Part shown: positions 9,864 through 18,788 of the stretch, one piece after another
Numbering within the stretch: position 1 is the first letter of the stretch
Layout of the letters: each line of letters opens with the position of its first letter
Assembly: GCF_043678055.1 (NCBI RefSeq)
Contig: NZ_JBHEQA010000002.1
Span: 372,001-436,000 of the forward strand
Direction of reading: 5' to 3'
Length of the DNA stretch: 64,000 bases
From: Spongiimicrobium salis
GTDB lineage: Bacteria > Bacteroidota > Bacteroidia > Flavobacteriales > Flavobacteriaceae
Position numbers and translations under genes: made by a program
The notes under the pieces: model-generated
What the model saw: the letters and a program-made list of their open reading frames with translations, nothing else
What the model was told of the DNA's origin: nothing
Databases searched by the model: none

Positions 9864-11066
9864 ATGAAAAAAACACTCTTTGCCCTGGGATTTGTAGCAA
9901 TGATCAGTACAACACTTGTTAAAGCACAATCCAAACTCCATATTTCGGAACATTTATTTCAAGTAGATGCCTTGAATGAGGAAAAATATATCTCCTTTAC
10001 GAAAAAACAGCTCAAAGGGAGTCAATTTATTCTTATTGGGGAACAACACGGTATAAAAGAAGTAGGCGTATTTACCAATGCAATGTACCGCTTGGCAGAA
10101 AATTATGGGTACAAAACCCTTTGTATAGAAACGGATGCTCTGGCCGCAGAAAAAATTATGACGTTATCCGATGGTGTCAACACATTGGATAAAGCAAGAA
10201 AACTATATGGAGATTTTCCTTTTGCCATTCCGTTTTATGGAAACGAAGACGATTATGAACTTTTTAAAAAGGTAGTACAAACACAAGGGAATATTTGGGG
10301 AATAGATCAAACCTTTATGGTTCAATTTCGAATGAACTTTGATCATATTTCCAAAACCACAAAAAGCAAAAAATTAAAGAAAAAAGTACTCGAACTAAAA
10401 TTAAAAGCAGAGCGTGCATTTGAACAGGCCTTGGCTACTAAAGATTTTAATGGGAATTATATTTTTCAATATGACGAAAGTACCCATACTGAATTGCTGG
10501 ATTTAGCGGAGAACGAACAGGAAAAAGAGGTTTTTAGACAATTCTGGAAAACAAAAGAAATATACGCCTATAACAACCTTAGTAAGGAATACTACAAGAA
10601 CAATAATGTGCGCGGGCAATTGATGAAGGAGAATTTTATGCGCTATTATAGAGAAGCCGAAAAAAACACCGCTACTCCTAAAGTAATATTTAAACTGGGA
10701 GCAAATCATGCCGCCAAGGGATTAACAAGAACCAATATTTACGATATTGGGAATTTGGCAAATGAGCTGGCCATTAGCCGTGGCAATACCTCCAAACATT
10801 ATATGGTCGTGGGACTTTCCGGTAAGGCAACAACAGGAAACCCCTTTACTCCAGACCCGGTAATTTCATTTGATAATTCAAAACAACTACCCAAAGAATT
10901 ACAGGACATGCAAGCTACATTCACAAAGAAATATATAGTTCTGAATGTAGCGGCTTTACGTCCGTATGCCTATGGAAAACGCTATTCAGAAGACCTTAAA
11001 AAACTTATTTTTGGCTATGATGTCCTGGTTCTGGTGAACAATGCAGAGGCGGTACGCTCGTTCTGA
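9864..11066 (+). CDS. Secreted erythromycin-esterase/ChaN-like protein
   Basis: The reading frame is open from 9834, but the ATG at 9864 begins a clear signal peptide (MKKTLFALGFVAM ... VKAQ) and is preferred. The mature part has FILIGEQHGIKEV near residue 50, like the G-E-x-x-H-G motif of the EreA/ChaN superfamily, and a late GANHAAKG His motif. EreA enzymes hydrolyse macrolide lactones, but the family is broad and mostly uncharacterised, so resistance should not be inferred. A TATCTTTG element at 9829-9836 is a possible -7 promoter element. Confidence 0.7.
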   Translation: MKKTLFALGFVAMISTTLVKAQSKLHISEHLFQVDALNEEKYISFTKKQLKGSQFILIGEQHGIKEVGVFTNAMYRLAENYGYKTLCIETDALAAEKIMTLSDGVNTLDKARKLYGDFPFAIPFYGNEDDYELFKKVVQTQGNIWGIDQTFMVQFRMNFDHISKTTKSKKLKKKVLELKLKAERAFEQALATKDFNGNYIFQYDESTHTELLDLAENEQEKEVFRQFWKTKEIYAYNNLSKEYYKNNNVRGQLMKENFMRYYREAEKNTATPKVIFKLGANHAAKGLTRTNIYDIGNLANELAISRGNTSKHYMVVGLSGKATTGNPFTPDPVISFDNSKQLPKELQDMQATFTKKYIVLNVAALRPYAYGKRYSEDLKKLIFGYDVLVLVNNAEAVRSF

Positions 11067-11086
11067 AAATCCTGGGATTTTGTTTG

Positions 11087-11950
11087 CTATTGTAACAATT
11101 TCTTGGCCGGCTTAAAATCGGACTTTAGCTGCAGCGCTTTTTTGAGTGCAGCTTGAGAGGCTTCGGTATCGCCTTCATGTTGTTTGAGCAAAGCCAATCT
11201 GTAGTATGCCCAATGTTTTTTTGGTTGCCCATCGGCCGGACTATGCTGTATAAAGTATTCAATATATGTTATTGCGGTGGGAATATTTTTTTTGGAAACA
11301 GAAGCTACTTTGGCGTATTGATAATGGCCCACCAAATAATTGGGAACTTCTTTTATGGAAGCCAAACTGTATTGAAATGCCTTATCATAGGCTTCCATTT
11401 CAAAATACACATTAGAAATCCAATACCATACTTTTTCGTTTTTTGGATCTAGTTGCAGTATCTTTTTGTATTGGGTAAGGGCTTCTTTATAATCTTCATT
11501 GTTTAAATGGATACTGGCTAAAAGGGCATGTCCTTTTACGGAGTCATAACGAATGACTTCCAATGCCTGTTTTTTGGCTTTACTGGTACTGCCCCCTGCA
11601 ATCACAGGGGCATTCATATAATAATTGCTCAATAAGATCCTCGCATCAACATGTGAAGGTTGTAGTGCTATGGCTTTTAACAATGCTTTCTTTGCCTTGC
11701 TGGCAATAGAACCTTTTTTAAAAAAATTGTCTGTAGCATTCAATTTGTCAATATAGGCCCTTCCCATTACATAATGATACTTGGCATTGACGGTGTAAGC
11801 CTCCTCTTTTGTACTTAGAAGGGCAAGGGTTTTGTCGTATTGACCTTCATCCAATAGGTGTTCGGCTTTTTGCAATATGCCGTTTTGACCAAAGACCAGG
11901 GTTTGAAACCCTAGGATAATGCTAAGGAATAAGAATTGCTGTGTTTTCAT
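11087..11950 (-). CDS. Secreted tetratricopeptide-repeat protein
   Basis: 287 residues with a signal peptide (MKTQQFLFLSIILG ... VFGQ) and several TPR-like helical pairs, for example AKYHYVMGRAYIDKL, VDARILLSNYYM, YKEALTQYKKILQLDPKNEKV and YYRLALLKQHEGDTEASQ. Predicted periplasmic protein-interaction module. It follows the CocE-type hydrolase gene by 4 bases and is almost certainly in the same operon, which hints that the two products work together. Confidence 0.85.
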   Translation of the reverse strand: MKTQQFLFLSIILGFQTLVFGQNGILQKAEHLLDEGQYDKTLALLSTKEEAYTVNAKYHYVMGRAYIDKLNATDNFFKKGSIASKAKKALLKAIALQPSHVDARILLSNYYMNAPVIAGGSTSKAKKQALEVIRYDSVKGHALLASIHLNNEDYKEALTQYKKILQLDPKNEKVWYWISNVYFEMEAYDKAFQYSLASIKEVPNYLVGHYQYAKVASVSKKNIPTAITYIEYFIQHSPADGQPKKHWAYYRLALLKQHEGDTEASQAALKKALQLKSDFKPAKKLLQ

Positions 11951-11954
11951 TGCT

Positions 11955-13607
11955 TTAGTTTTTTAGGAAAGGAATATTGATTTTCGATGGATATCTTTTG
12001 GAATGATATACCGTTTGTTGCGCCTTTTTGAGTATAAGGGCTTTCAAGGGTTCAACCTCCGTACTGGGGTTCCTATTGAATTTGGGATAATTACTGCCAC
12101 TGATCTGTAAGCGCAGCCGTTCTCCTTTGGAAACGCTAAAGGCAATAGCACCCAATTCAATGCTAATTGAATTTACTCCCGCTTGTAATGCTTTAGGGGA
12201 TATTCGTTGAATACCATCAATAATATTACGCGAGACCCCGCTTTTGTCCACCAAGGTGAGCTTAGCCGTGAAATCTGCACTTTTCCCAGTGGTTTCTACA
12301 AAGAGATCAACACTAATGTCTCCAGCAATAATGTTGTCCTCTTCAAATACAGGTGTTGTAAACAAAAGCACATCTTTGCGCTCTTCAATTTGCTGTTGAT
12401 TTTTTATTCCTATTTTATCCGAAAATAGGAAGAAGTTTGCTCCTCCTAAGGTGGGTGTAGGAGTGCTTGGATCGTATTCAAAAGTACTTGAGGCATCTAA
12501 TTCTTGTGGGATGGAAAGTGAAAGTTCATTGCCATCGTTTAGATAGAACGGGGAAATACGATTTTGAGGCGGCCATTGTTTGGCAGATTTCCATTGATCT
12601 AAAAATAGAACATAGTACCTAATATTCCCTTCCATGCCCATGTCAAGAGCTTTTTGATTTAAGGTATAATCAAACCAATACGTCACTTTTGCTAAAAAAG
12701 CAGGAATGGTCATTTGTCCTACATTTGGAATTTGATAATCGCCTAACTCAAAGTATTCATCGTAAATTTGATTGTGGTACCAAGGCCCTAAAACTAGGTG
12801 TTGTTTTGATTTAGAGTGTACGTTTAATGCGGTATAGGCATCTAGGGTCGACGGTGTAGTGAAGTCGTACCAACCATTCATATGGAAGATGGGGACATCC
12901 ACATTGCTGTAATTGAACGGAGCCGCCAATTCCGTCAATGAAATTTTTGAACCATCGCTTCTTTTAAATAATGCTCCACCTCCTGGAATAGCCTCTTTTA
13001 AAGGCGTATGCGCAAACATTTCATCCAAATCTGCCCCAGCTTCAGAAAGGAGGGAAGTTTGCCCGTCGGAAAGTAACCAAGGAATAATGAGCATTTGATG
13101 GAATGCCCCGCCCGGATAATTTACTTTGCTACCGTCTATCCAACCCGAAAGATTGAAAATTCCTTTTAGGGCCGGATGACCGGAATCTGCCAAGCTCAGG
13201 GCACAGAAACTAAGATAAGAGGAACCCCATAGACCAATGCGATGATTGCTCCATTTTTGATGATTCATCCAATCCAGGGTTTCATAACCATCTTTTTTTT
13301 CGTTCACAAAGGGAGTAAAGACACCTTTAGATGCCCCTTTTCCACGTACATCTTGGACCACCACAGCAAAACCATGTGTGGCAAAATGTACAGCAAAAAC
13401 GGAACTTCCCTCTTTTCCATAAGGCGTTCTTATGAGTATACTGGGATGGCTACTTCCTGTAACGGGAAGATAAAGGTCGTGGGCGAGCAGCGTACCATCG
13501 GACAATTCCATCTCCTGATCAGGAATTACTTTATAAGAAGCCAACTGTGCAAAGACAGGGCATTGAAAATAACAGAAGACAATGATGATGAAGCGTATAC
13601 GATGCAT
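11955..13607 (-). CDS. Secreted CocE/NonD family hydrolase (S15-like)
   Basis: 550 residues, signal peptide MHRIRFIIIVFCYFQCPVFA. Alpha/beta-hydrolase domain with the nucleophile Ser in GLWGSSYLSF (G-x-S-Y motif, near residue 129), the acid in NGWYDFTTPST and a likely His in LVLGPWYHNQ. The C-terminal ~200 residues form the jelly-roll domain typical of X-Pro dipeptidyl-peptidase/cocaine-esterase relatives. Likely an acyl-peptide or ester hydrolase of the periplasm. First gene of a two-gene operon with the TPR protein. Confidence 0.9.
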   Translation of the reverse strand: MHRIRFIIIVFCYFQCPVFAQLASYKVIPDQEMELSDGTLLAHDLYLPVTGSSHPSILIRTPYGKEGSSVFAVHFATHGFAVVVQDVRGKGASKGVFTPFVNEKKDGYETLDWMNHQKWSNHRIGLWGSSYLSFCALSLADSGHPALKGIFNLSGWIDGSKVNYPGGAFHQMLIIPWLLSDGQTSLLSEAGADLDEMFAHTPLKEAIPGGGALFKRSDGSKISLTELAAPFNYSNVDVPIFHMNGWYDFTTPSTLDAYTALNVHSKSKQHLVLGPWYHNQIYDEYFELGDYQIPNVGQMTIPAFLAKVTYWFDYTLNQKALDMGMEGNIRYYVLFLDQWKSAKQWPPQNRISPFYLNDGNELSLSIPQELDASSTFEYDPSTPTPTLGGANFFLFSDKIGIKNQQQIEERKDVLLFTTPVFEEDNIIAGDISVDLFVETTGKSADFTAKLTLVDKSGVSRNIIDGIQRISPKALQAGVNSISIELGAIAFSVSKGERLRLQISGSNYPKFNRNPSTEVEPLKALILKKAQQTVYHSKRYPSKINIPFLKN

Positions 13608-13744
13608 AGGCGTGATTTTGCCCTACAAAGATGAATAGGCCGATTTAGTTTTAAAAAAAAGAGTGGTAAGCGGAGCCCTTATGTGGTAATTTCAAGGGAT
13701 TGTGGGTAAATGACAAAGAAAATGCATTTCGCCACAGTTACAAC

Positions 13745-14605
13745 CTATGCTTCCAAAGCCGTTTTAAGATTGGCAATATAAGTTCTAGAAACGGGAATAC
13801 TAAGATCTTGATCGATATAAAGTTGCATTCCCTGTGCATTTCCTGAGACTTTTTGAACATAATTTAAATTTACGACATAAGAGCGATGTATCCTTAAAAA
13901 CGGTAGGGACAATTGGGAAACTACTTCCTTTAAAGGAGTTCGTATCAATTCGGAGGGAACAATGGCTTCGGCATCGATCTTATGGAATACCTGAATATAA
14001 TTGTCTTCAGATTTGATATAGACCACGGAAGCAGCTTCAAAACGATGGATGTCTTTCTTGTTGAGTGGATAAATATTCAACATACCTTCCTGTGGAGTAC
14101 GATTCAAAAGTCCTGTCAGATTTTTACCGGCATTCCTTAGTTCTTTTTGAAGCGCTCTGGTATATGAAATCAGGGATAAGATAAAGGTGGGAATCAGTCC
14201 TACCAAAATGGCGTTCTGAAATACGTCCAGAAAAAGCGTCCAACTTAAAAGGGGATTACCATTCAGATAATTTTGTATGAGGTGGTGTACAAAGGCAATT
14301 AGGATGATTAAAAAGAGATATCCAAGGATAAAATGATAGAAATAATAATGCTTCAGTCCAGCAAGTTTATTGATCCATGGGAAAATCCATTGAATAGCGA
14401 TAAACAAGGCCATAAAATAGGCTATGGAAAAGAGAAGGAATACCGCATACTTGCTGTAGTCGCTGGTCTGAAATTGAAAGGGTTCCAGAAATACAAAAAT
14501 GAGGTAAATAATCCCAATTCCGAGTCCCAAGGTTTTGGCCACTTCCAAGGTCTTGACTTCCCTTTTGGGAATAGGTTGACACAGTAAAGTCTTTACATCG
14601 ATCAT
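13745..14605 (-). CDS. Membrane-anchored LytTR transcriptional regulator
   Basis: 286 residues. Four hydrophobic segments lie in about residues 25-165, followed by a LytTR DNA-binding domain (about 180-285) with AASVVYIKSEDNYIQVF, FLRIHRSYVVNLNYVQKV and IPVSRTY. There is no receiver domain, so phospho-relay control is unlikely; a membrane signal probably acts directly on the DNA-binding part. No kinase gene is adjacent. Targets unknown. Confidence 0.88.
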   Translation of the reverse strand: MIDVKTLLCQPIPKREVKTLEVAKTLGLGIGIIYLIFVFLEPFQFQTSDYSKYAVFLLFSIAYFMALFIAIQWIFPWINKLAGLKHYYFYHFILGYLFLIILIAFVHHLIQNYLNGNPLLSWTLFLDVFQNAILVGLIPTFILSLISYTRALQKELRNAGKNLTGLLNRTPQEGMLNIYPLNKKDIHRFEAASVVYIKSEDNYIQVFHKIDAEAIVPSELIRTPLKEVVSQLSLPFLRIHRSYVVNLNYVQKVSGNAQGMQLYIDQDLSIPVSRTYIANLKTALEA

Positions 14606-14648
14606 ACTACAAATATAAGTGTATGTTCTTTAGGTGAGCTACCTTGGA

Positions 14649-15062
14649 TCAGCGGTCTTTTAAACGATATACAAATTTAAGGCCACTCCAATCGGCATCT
14701 ACGGCGGCTACTTTTACGTCCACAAGTCCAATTCCTAACATATAGCTTCGTATAGGCTCTCGTTTTAAATCTGTTAGAATCTTTGAGGCTCCTTTAGGCC
14801 AACTTACCCATAAGAGACCATTTTTCTTCAAGGCATTCTTATAAATCTTCCCCACTTTTTCCAAATCTTCCATATGTGTACAGAAGATATGGATGAAATC
14901 GGTATTCTCGCTAACAATTTCTTTTGGATACTTTAAGCCTTCGGGTAAATCGGAAAACAAGTCAAAATAGTGTTTTGGAGCTTGGTACAGTAGTATGGAA
15001 TAGCCCTCTTTTATGCCCAGTTTTTTGGCTAAAGGTGTTCCAGAATATCCAGCGGTTGTCAT
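14649..15062 (-). CDS. DUF3052 family protein
   Basis: 137 residues, cytoplasmic. The opening TTAGYSGTPLAKKLGIKEG is the characteristic start of DUF3052, and GLLWVSWPKGAS and VDVKVAAVDADWSGLKFVYR match the rest. Function unknown. It lies 43 bases upstream of the membrane LytTR gene on the same strand, so the two may be co-transcribed. Confidence 0.85.
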   Translation of the reverse strand: MTTAGYSGTPLAKKLGIKEGYSILLYQAPKHYFDLFSDLPEGLKYPKEIVSENTDFIHIFCTHMEDLEKVGKIYKNALKKNGLLWVSWPKGASKILTDLKREPIRSYMLGIGLVDVKVAAVDADWSGLKFVYRLKDR

Positions 15063-15183
15063 AGGATTGCTTTTTGTTAAGATAAAAAGAATATATGAAT
15101 AAACTTTTTGTTCCCATTAAAGATGAATAGTACATAGGGCGCATCCTGCTTTTTAGTAGATTTACAAAAAAGAACCAAAAGAT

Positions 15184-15645
15184 ATGTCTATGACACAAGA
15201 ACAATTGCGCATTGCTATAAATGCTCTTTTTAATGCCCTTGAAAATGAAGTAAAAACCTATGAAACCAGCCCAGAAGATTGGAATATTTGCCAAGGAAAT
15301 GTTGCGGTATGTCTTATTACGGATGATGGGGACAGCTATGGTCGGTTTTTTGGCCATGATAAATTGCTACAGCGTGCTTCCTACGCAACAGCTTATAAAA
15401 AGGCGAGTCAAGTTTGGATTACAGGATATCATACCAATGATTATGAAAAAATGGTATTTGACGGGCAGGTTGATCCAGAGGAGTTTTCCCCCATTGAATT
15501 GCCCGATTTGATTGGATGGCTTGGAGGACAACGTTTGCAAATGAGCGATACCATTACGGTTTCGGTTGGGTTTAGTGGATTTCGAGGATTTAATGATGTT
15601 AAGATCGTTAAGGATGCTTGGGAGCGCATAAAGGATAGTTTTTAA
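15184..15645 (+). CDS. GlcG/HbpS-like protein
   Basis: 153 residues. GNVAVCLITDDGDSYGRFF followed by A-x-x-KA (YATAYKKASQVW) and a later VSVGFSGFRGFNDVKIVKDA resemble the GlcG/HbpS (formerly DUF336) fold, in which family members include haem-binding HbpS and proteins of glycolate and diol metabolism. The match is by eye and moderate, and ligand binding is unknown. The ATG at 15184 and a second at 15190 are both possible starts. Confidence 0.6.
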   Translation: MSMTQEQLRIAINALFNALENEVKTYETSPEDWNICQGNVAVCLITDDGDSYGRFFGHDKLLQRASYATAYKKASQVWITGYHTNDYEKMVFDGQVDPEEFSPIELPDLIGWLGGQRLQMSDTITVSVGFSGFRGFNDVKIVKDAWERIKDSF

Positions 15646-15760
15646 GGGCTATGGTTCCTAAATAGTGCAGTTTGATAAACAATGATATAGCTGCTAATAT
15701 GGAGGCTGAGTCGCTTAAATTTGGTATACCCCTACCCGTTAGGACGTTTCTTTTTTGAGC

Positions 15761-15791
15761 TTTTTTTATTTTGAAACAAAAAATAAAAGAA
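15761..15791. repeat. A/T-only hairpin upstream of the DUF6265 gene
   Basis: A 12-bp stem of T-rich and A-rich arms (15761-15772 / 15780-15791) with a 7-base loop lies between 15184-15645 and 15855-16379. It is bracketed by GACGTTT (15743-15749) and its complement AAACGTC (15818-15824). It may act as a weak terminator or be the remnant of a small mobile element. Confidence 0.4.
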
Positions 15792-15854
15792 AGAATTGTC
15801 CCCGGCGGAGTATACTAAAACGTCTATATAGTATAAACTTTAAAAGGTAGTGAA

Positions 15855-16379
15855 ATGGATAAAAGAGTAGTATTACTTGTGTTATGTATGCTGTTATGGG
15901 GGCAGGCGGCCTTGGGACAAGAGGTTTTCCCCAATACAAAACGGTATGATTCCATTGCGGGGAGTCCAAAAGCTAAGATAGATGCAGTAGCTTGGATCGC
16001 AGGACATTGGAAAGGAGAAGCGTTTGGAGGGGATATTGAGGAAGTTTGGACGCCTCCTATGGGAAATGCCATGATGTGCGTATTTAAATTAGTGGTTCAA
16101 GATGAAGTACAATTCTATGAAATATTGACTATTGTAGAGCAGGAAGAGAGTTTGTTGCTCCAATTGCGACATTTTAATGCCAACCTTCATGCTTGGGAAG
16201 CCAAGGAAGAAACCATAGATTTTAAATTAGTAGAAGTAACTGATGATAAAGTATATTTTAACAGATTTACCTTTGAACGGGAAGGGACAGATACCTTGAA
16301 CGTATATGTGGTATTTACCAATGAAGGAAAAAAAACAGAAACAAAGTTTACTTACCAGCGCGTTATTCCAGGTTCTTAA
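15855..16379 (+). CDS. DUF6265 protein with signal peptide
   Basis: 174 residues, signal peptide MDKRVVLLVLCMLLWGQAALGQ. The mature part begins VAWIAGHWKGEAFGGDIEEVWTPP, which is the pattern of DUF6265 (lipocalin-like small beta-barrel). Predicted periplasmic; function unknown. A possible small gene cluster follows with the VOC protein (53-base gap). Confidence 0.8.
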   Translation: MDKRVVLLVLCMLLWGQAALGQEVFPNTKRYDSIAGSPKAKIDAVAWIAGHWKGEAFGGDIEEVWTPPMGNAMMCVFKLVVQDEVQFYEILTIVEQEESLLLQLRHFNANLHAWEAKEETIDFKLVEVTDDKVYFNRFTFEREGTDTLNVYVVFTNEGKKTETKFTYQRVIPGS

Positions 16380-16432
16380 AAATTGCGAGTATGTGAACCT
16401 TAAAACAAGTATGAATACAAACCATACAAACC

Positions 16433-16771
16433 ATGAAAAACAATCATATTGATTACATTGAATTTAAGGCAAACGACTTAGTCAAAACCAAAGCTTTTTA
16501 TCAAAAATCCTTTGGGTGGACCTTTACAGATTACGGGCCTACCTATATTGCTTTTGAGGACAGTGGGGTTTTAGGGGGCTTTGAAAAAACAGAAGACCCT
16601 ATTGTGAATGGGGTGTTGATAGTACTTTATCATAAAGACCTTCAGGAAATTCAGGCTAAAATTACCGAAGCTGGTGGAAAAATAGTGGTGCCGACCTTCT
16701 CTTTTCCGGGAGGGCAGCGCTTTCATTTTACCGATCCCAGTGGAAATGAATTGGCGGTTTGGTCGGAATGA
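16433..16771 (+). CDS. VOC-family (glyoxalase/bleomycin-resistance-like) protein
   Basis: 112 residues, single VOC module with two beta-alpha-beta-beta-beta units: IDYIEFKANDLVKTKAFYQK at the start and RFHFTDPSGNELAVWSE at the end, the latter with the usual metal-ligand Glu near the C-terminus. Cytoplasmic, probably dimeric. Substrate unknown. Confidence 0.88.
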   Translation: MKNNHIDYIEFKANDLVKTKAFYQKSFGWTFTDYGPTYIAFEDSGVLGGFEKTEDPIVNGVLIVLYHKDLQEIQAKITEAGGKIVVPTFSFPGGQRFHFTDPSGNELAVWSE

Positions 16772-16816
16772 TGAAAACCTACAAATCCGGTAACTTTTAT
16801 TGAAATTGAAGTGAAC

Positions 16817-17929
16817 ATGGAGGTATTCTTTTTTATAGGAATCGTTATTTGTGCCTTTTTGGCATTACTCATTTTCAACAAAAAAGAGAGGTCTACAAGC
16901 GATACTATTCTTGGAATATGGCAGTTGGTATTGGTCCTCCATTTTGGTTTATTGTATATACGCCATTCAGGCTTGATTCAGGAATACCCTCATTTTATAG
17001 GATTGGACACCCCATTTGTGTTGGTGCATCTGCCCTTTATCTTCTATTATACGAAAAGTATTGTAGGTCGTAGCTTATATTTTTCAGGCTATCTTAAGCA
17101 CCTTCTGCCTTTTGTGATCATGATTGTGGTATTGGGCATTACCTTTTATTTCAATAGCGGAAATGAAAAACTGACCTTATACAATGCGCAACTGGATGGA
17201 CAAAAATTGTATTCCATAGCAGATATTGTTTTATTGTGCCAATGTCTATACTACCTTCCATTCTCCTATGTACTGGTGCGATCACGAACTAAAACCTTAA
17301 AATCCAGCTATTCCAATATCGATAAAATGAACCTTGCCTGGTTGGAAATGCTATTAAAAGGCGCTAGTATTTATTTCGGCATGATTTTTATTTTGTATGC
17401 TGTTTACCTGAGTACAAGTTTCAACAACTTTGGACTCTTAAGTAAAATAAATGTACTGAGTTTCTGTATTTTTCAGCTCTTACTGGGGTACTTTGGAATA
17501 CGGTATACCCCAATTTTTTCTGAAATAGATCTAAAGGGAAAAGTACATCAAAAATACAGGAAAACAGGTTTGGATGATGCGGATGCGGAATCAAGATTCA
17601 AGGAGCTCCAGACCTATATGTCGGTGCACAAACCCTATAAGGACCTAGAACTGACTTTAAATGCCTTGGCACAACAATTGGGGCTTTCGCCTAATCACTT
17701 GTCCCAAATCATCAATCAATTCGCCAAAACCAATTTTTATACCTATATCAATACCTACCGTATTGAGGAAGTAAGTAAATTGTTGCTTGATCCAAGCCAA
17801 AATCAGTATAGCATTTTGGGATTGGCCTATGAGGCTGGCTTTAAGTCCAAATCCGTATTCAACGCACTTTTCAAAAAGGTGAAGAAGACCACTCCTTCCG
17901 CATATCGGAAAACCTATAAAAAATCATAA
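16817..17929 (+). CDS. Membrane-bound AraC-family regulator
   Basis: A GTG at 16811 is in frame, but the ATG at 16817 directly starts the first hydrophobic segment and is preferred. About 370 residues: six to seven membrane segments in the first ~235, then an AraC HTH domain with LTLNALAQQLGLSPNHLSQIIN and ILGLAYEAGFKSKSVFNALFKK. This architecture is common in Bacteroidota and suggests a membrane-sensed signal. Targets unknown; the CPBP protease gene is next on the same strand. Confidence 0.9.
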   Translation: MEVFFFIGIVICAFLALLIFNKKERSTSDTILGIWQLVLVLHFGLLYIRHSGLIQEYPHFIGLDTPFVLVHLPFIFYYTKSIVGRSLYFSGYLKHLLPFVIMIVVLGITFYFNSGNEKLTLYNAQLDGQKLYSIADIVLLCQCLYYLPFSYVLVRSRTKTLKSSYSNIDKMNLAWLEMLLKGASIYFGMIFILYAVYLSTSFNNFGLLSKINVLSFCIFQLLLGYFGIRYTPIFSEIDLKGKVHQKYRKTGLDDADAESRFKELQTYMSVHKPYKDLELTLNALAQQLGLSPNHLSQIINQFAKTNFYTYINTYRIEEVSKLLLDPSQNQYSILGLAYEAGFKSKSVFNALFKKVKKTTPSAYRKTYKKS

Positions 17930-17934
17930 CAAAT

Positions 17935-17952
17935 TGCCCATGCGTATGGGCA
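17935..17952. repeat. Perfect inverted repeat after the AraC gene
   Basis: TGCCCAT / ATGGGCA around a four-base loop, 6 bases after the AraC stop. No T-run follows, so termination is uncertain; it could also be a protein-binding site for the downstream promoter. Confidence 0.4.
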
Positions 17953-17957
17953 CGGAC

Positions 17958-17986
17958 TTTGGTTTTGAAAATCCAATTTATGTTTG
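17958..17986 (+). promoter_or_regulatory. Candidate Bacteroidota promoter for the CPBP gene
   Basis: TTTG (17958-17961), a 17-base spacer and TATGTTTG (17979-17986), matching the TTTG / TAnnTTTG pattern of Bacteroidota sigma-70 promoters. The expected transcript would start about 10 bases before the ATG at 18002. Confidence 0.4.
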
Positions 17987-18001
17987 TGCAAAACATAGGA
18001 T

Positions 18002-18682
18002 ATGGATCGAACAAAAATTTCATTTCAGCAAAAAATTGCTGATACACTTCGCAATAACAGCGTGTTTACCATTCTAAGTATTTTTTTGCTTGTTGGTTTG
18101 GGTGTACTTGGGCAAATAGGATTTCTATTGTCTATTGTCCTTATCGCAACACTGTATTATCTGCAAAAAACAACTTGGGAGAAGATAGGATTGGGCAGGC
18201 CTAAATCCTGGTTAAAAACAATTGGCCTAGGGGTCTTACTGACATGGGGCATTTTAGCTTGTTTTCATTGGTTTTTGACTCCCATGCTCCTAGAGTGGTT
18301 TCCAATGGCTACTAAAGATATAAGTCGTTTTGATACCTTAAGAGGAAATGAATGGCTATTGATAGCTGCTATTGTAAGTTCGTGGATTACCGCTGGTTTT
18401 GCTGAAGAACTTATATGGAGAGGATACATTCTTAAACATACGGCCTTGCTTTTGGGGAACACCTCATTCTCATGGGGTTTTAGTCTCGTGTTGAGTGCCT
18501 TGGCCTTTGGAGCACTACATTTTTATCAAGGCCCCTTGGGCATGTTGCAAACGGGCCTTGTAGGCATGATTTTAGGAATTATCTATATATGCAATGGAAA
18601 AAAGAACCTCTGGTTGAACATCCTCATACATGGCCTGATAGACACCATCAGTATGATCGGATTATATTTAGGGAGTATTTAA
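18002..18682 (+). CDS. CPBP family intramembrane metalloprotease
   Basis: 226 residues, about six membrane segments. The three CPBP motifs are present: EELIWRG (Glu135, Glu136, Arg140), FGALHF (His173) and LIHGLID (His210, Asp214). Relatives process prenylated proteins (Rce1) or confer bacteriocin self-immunity. No bacteriocin gene lies next to it, and the small peptide array is about 7 kb away, so a link is only speculation. Confidence 0.92.
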   Translation: MDRTKISFQQKIADTLRNNSVFTILSIFLLVGLGVLGQIGFLLSIVLIATLYYLQKTTWEKIGLGRPKSWLKTIGLGVLLTWGILACFHWFLTPMLLEWFPMATKDISRFDTLRGNEWLLIAAIVSSWITAGFAEELIWRGYILKHTALLLGNTSFSWGFSLVLSALAFGALHFYQGPLGMLQTGLVGMILGIIYICNGKKNLWLNILIHGLIDTISMIGLYLGSI

Positions 18683-18736
18683 TTTTTACTTTCGATAAAT
18701 GTATTTAAATTATTGTATTACAATTACTTGAAAATA

Positions 18737-18772
18737 AAAAATGGACTCCTATAAAAATACGAACCCATTTTT
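18737..18772. terminator. Terminator between convergent genes
   Basis: AAAAATGG (18737-18744) pairs with CCATTTTT (18765-18772) between the CPBP gene end (18682) and the LamG lipoprotein end (18789). A second small hairpin GGGCT / AGCCC follows directly. Confidence 0.6.
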
Positions 18773-18788
18773 ATGAAGGGCTGTAGCC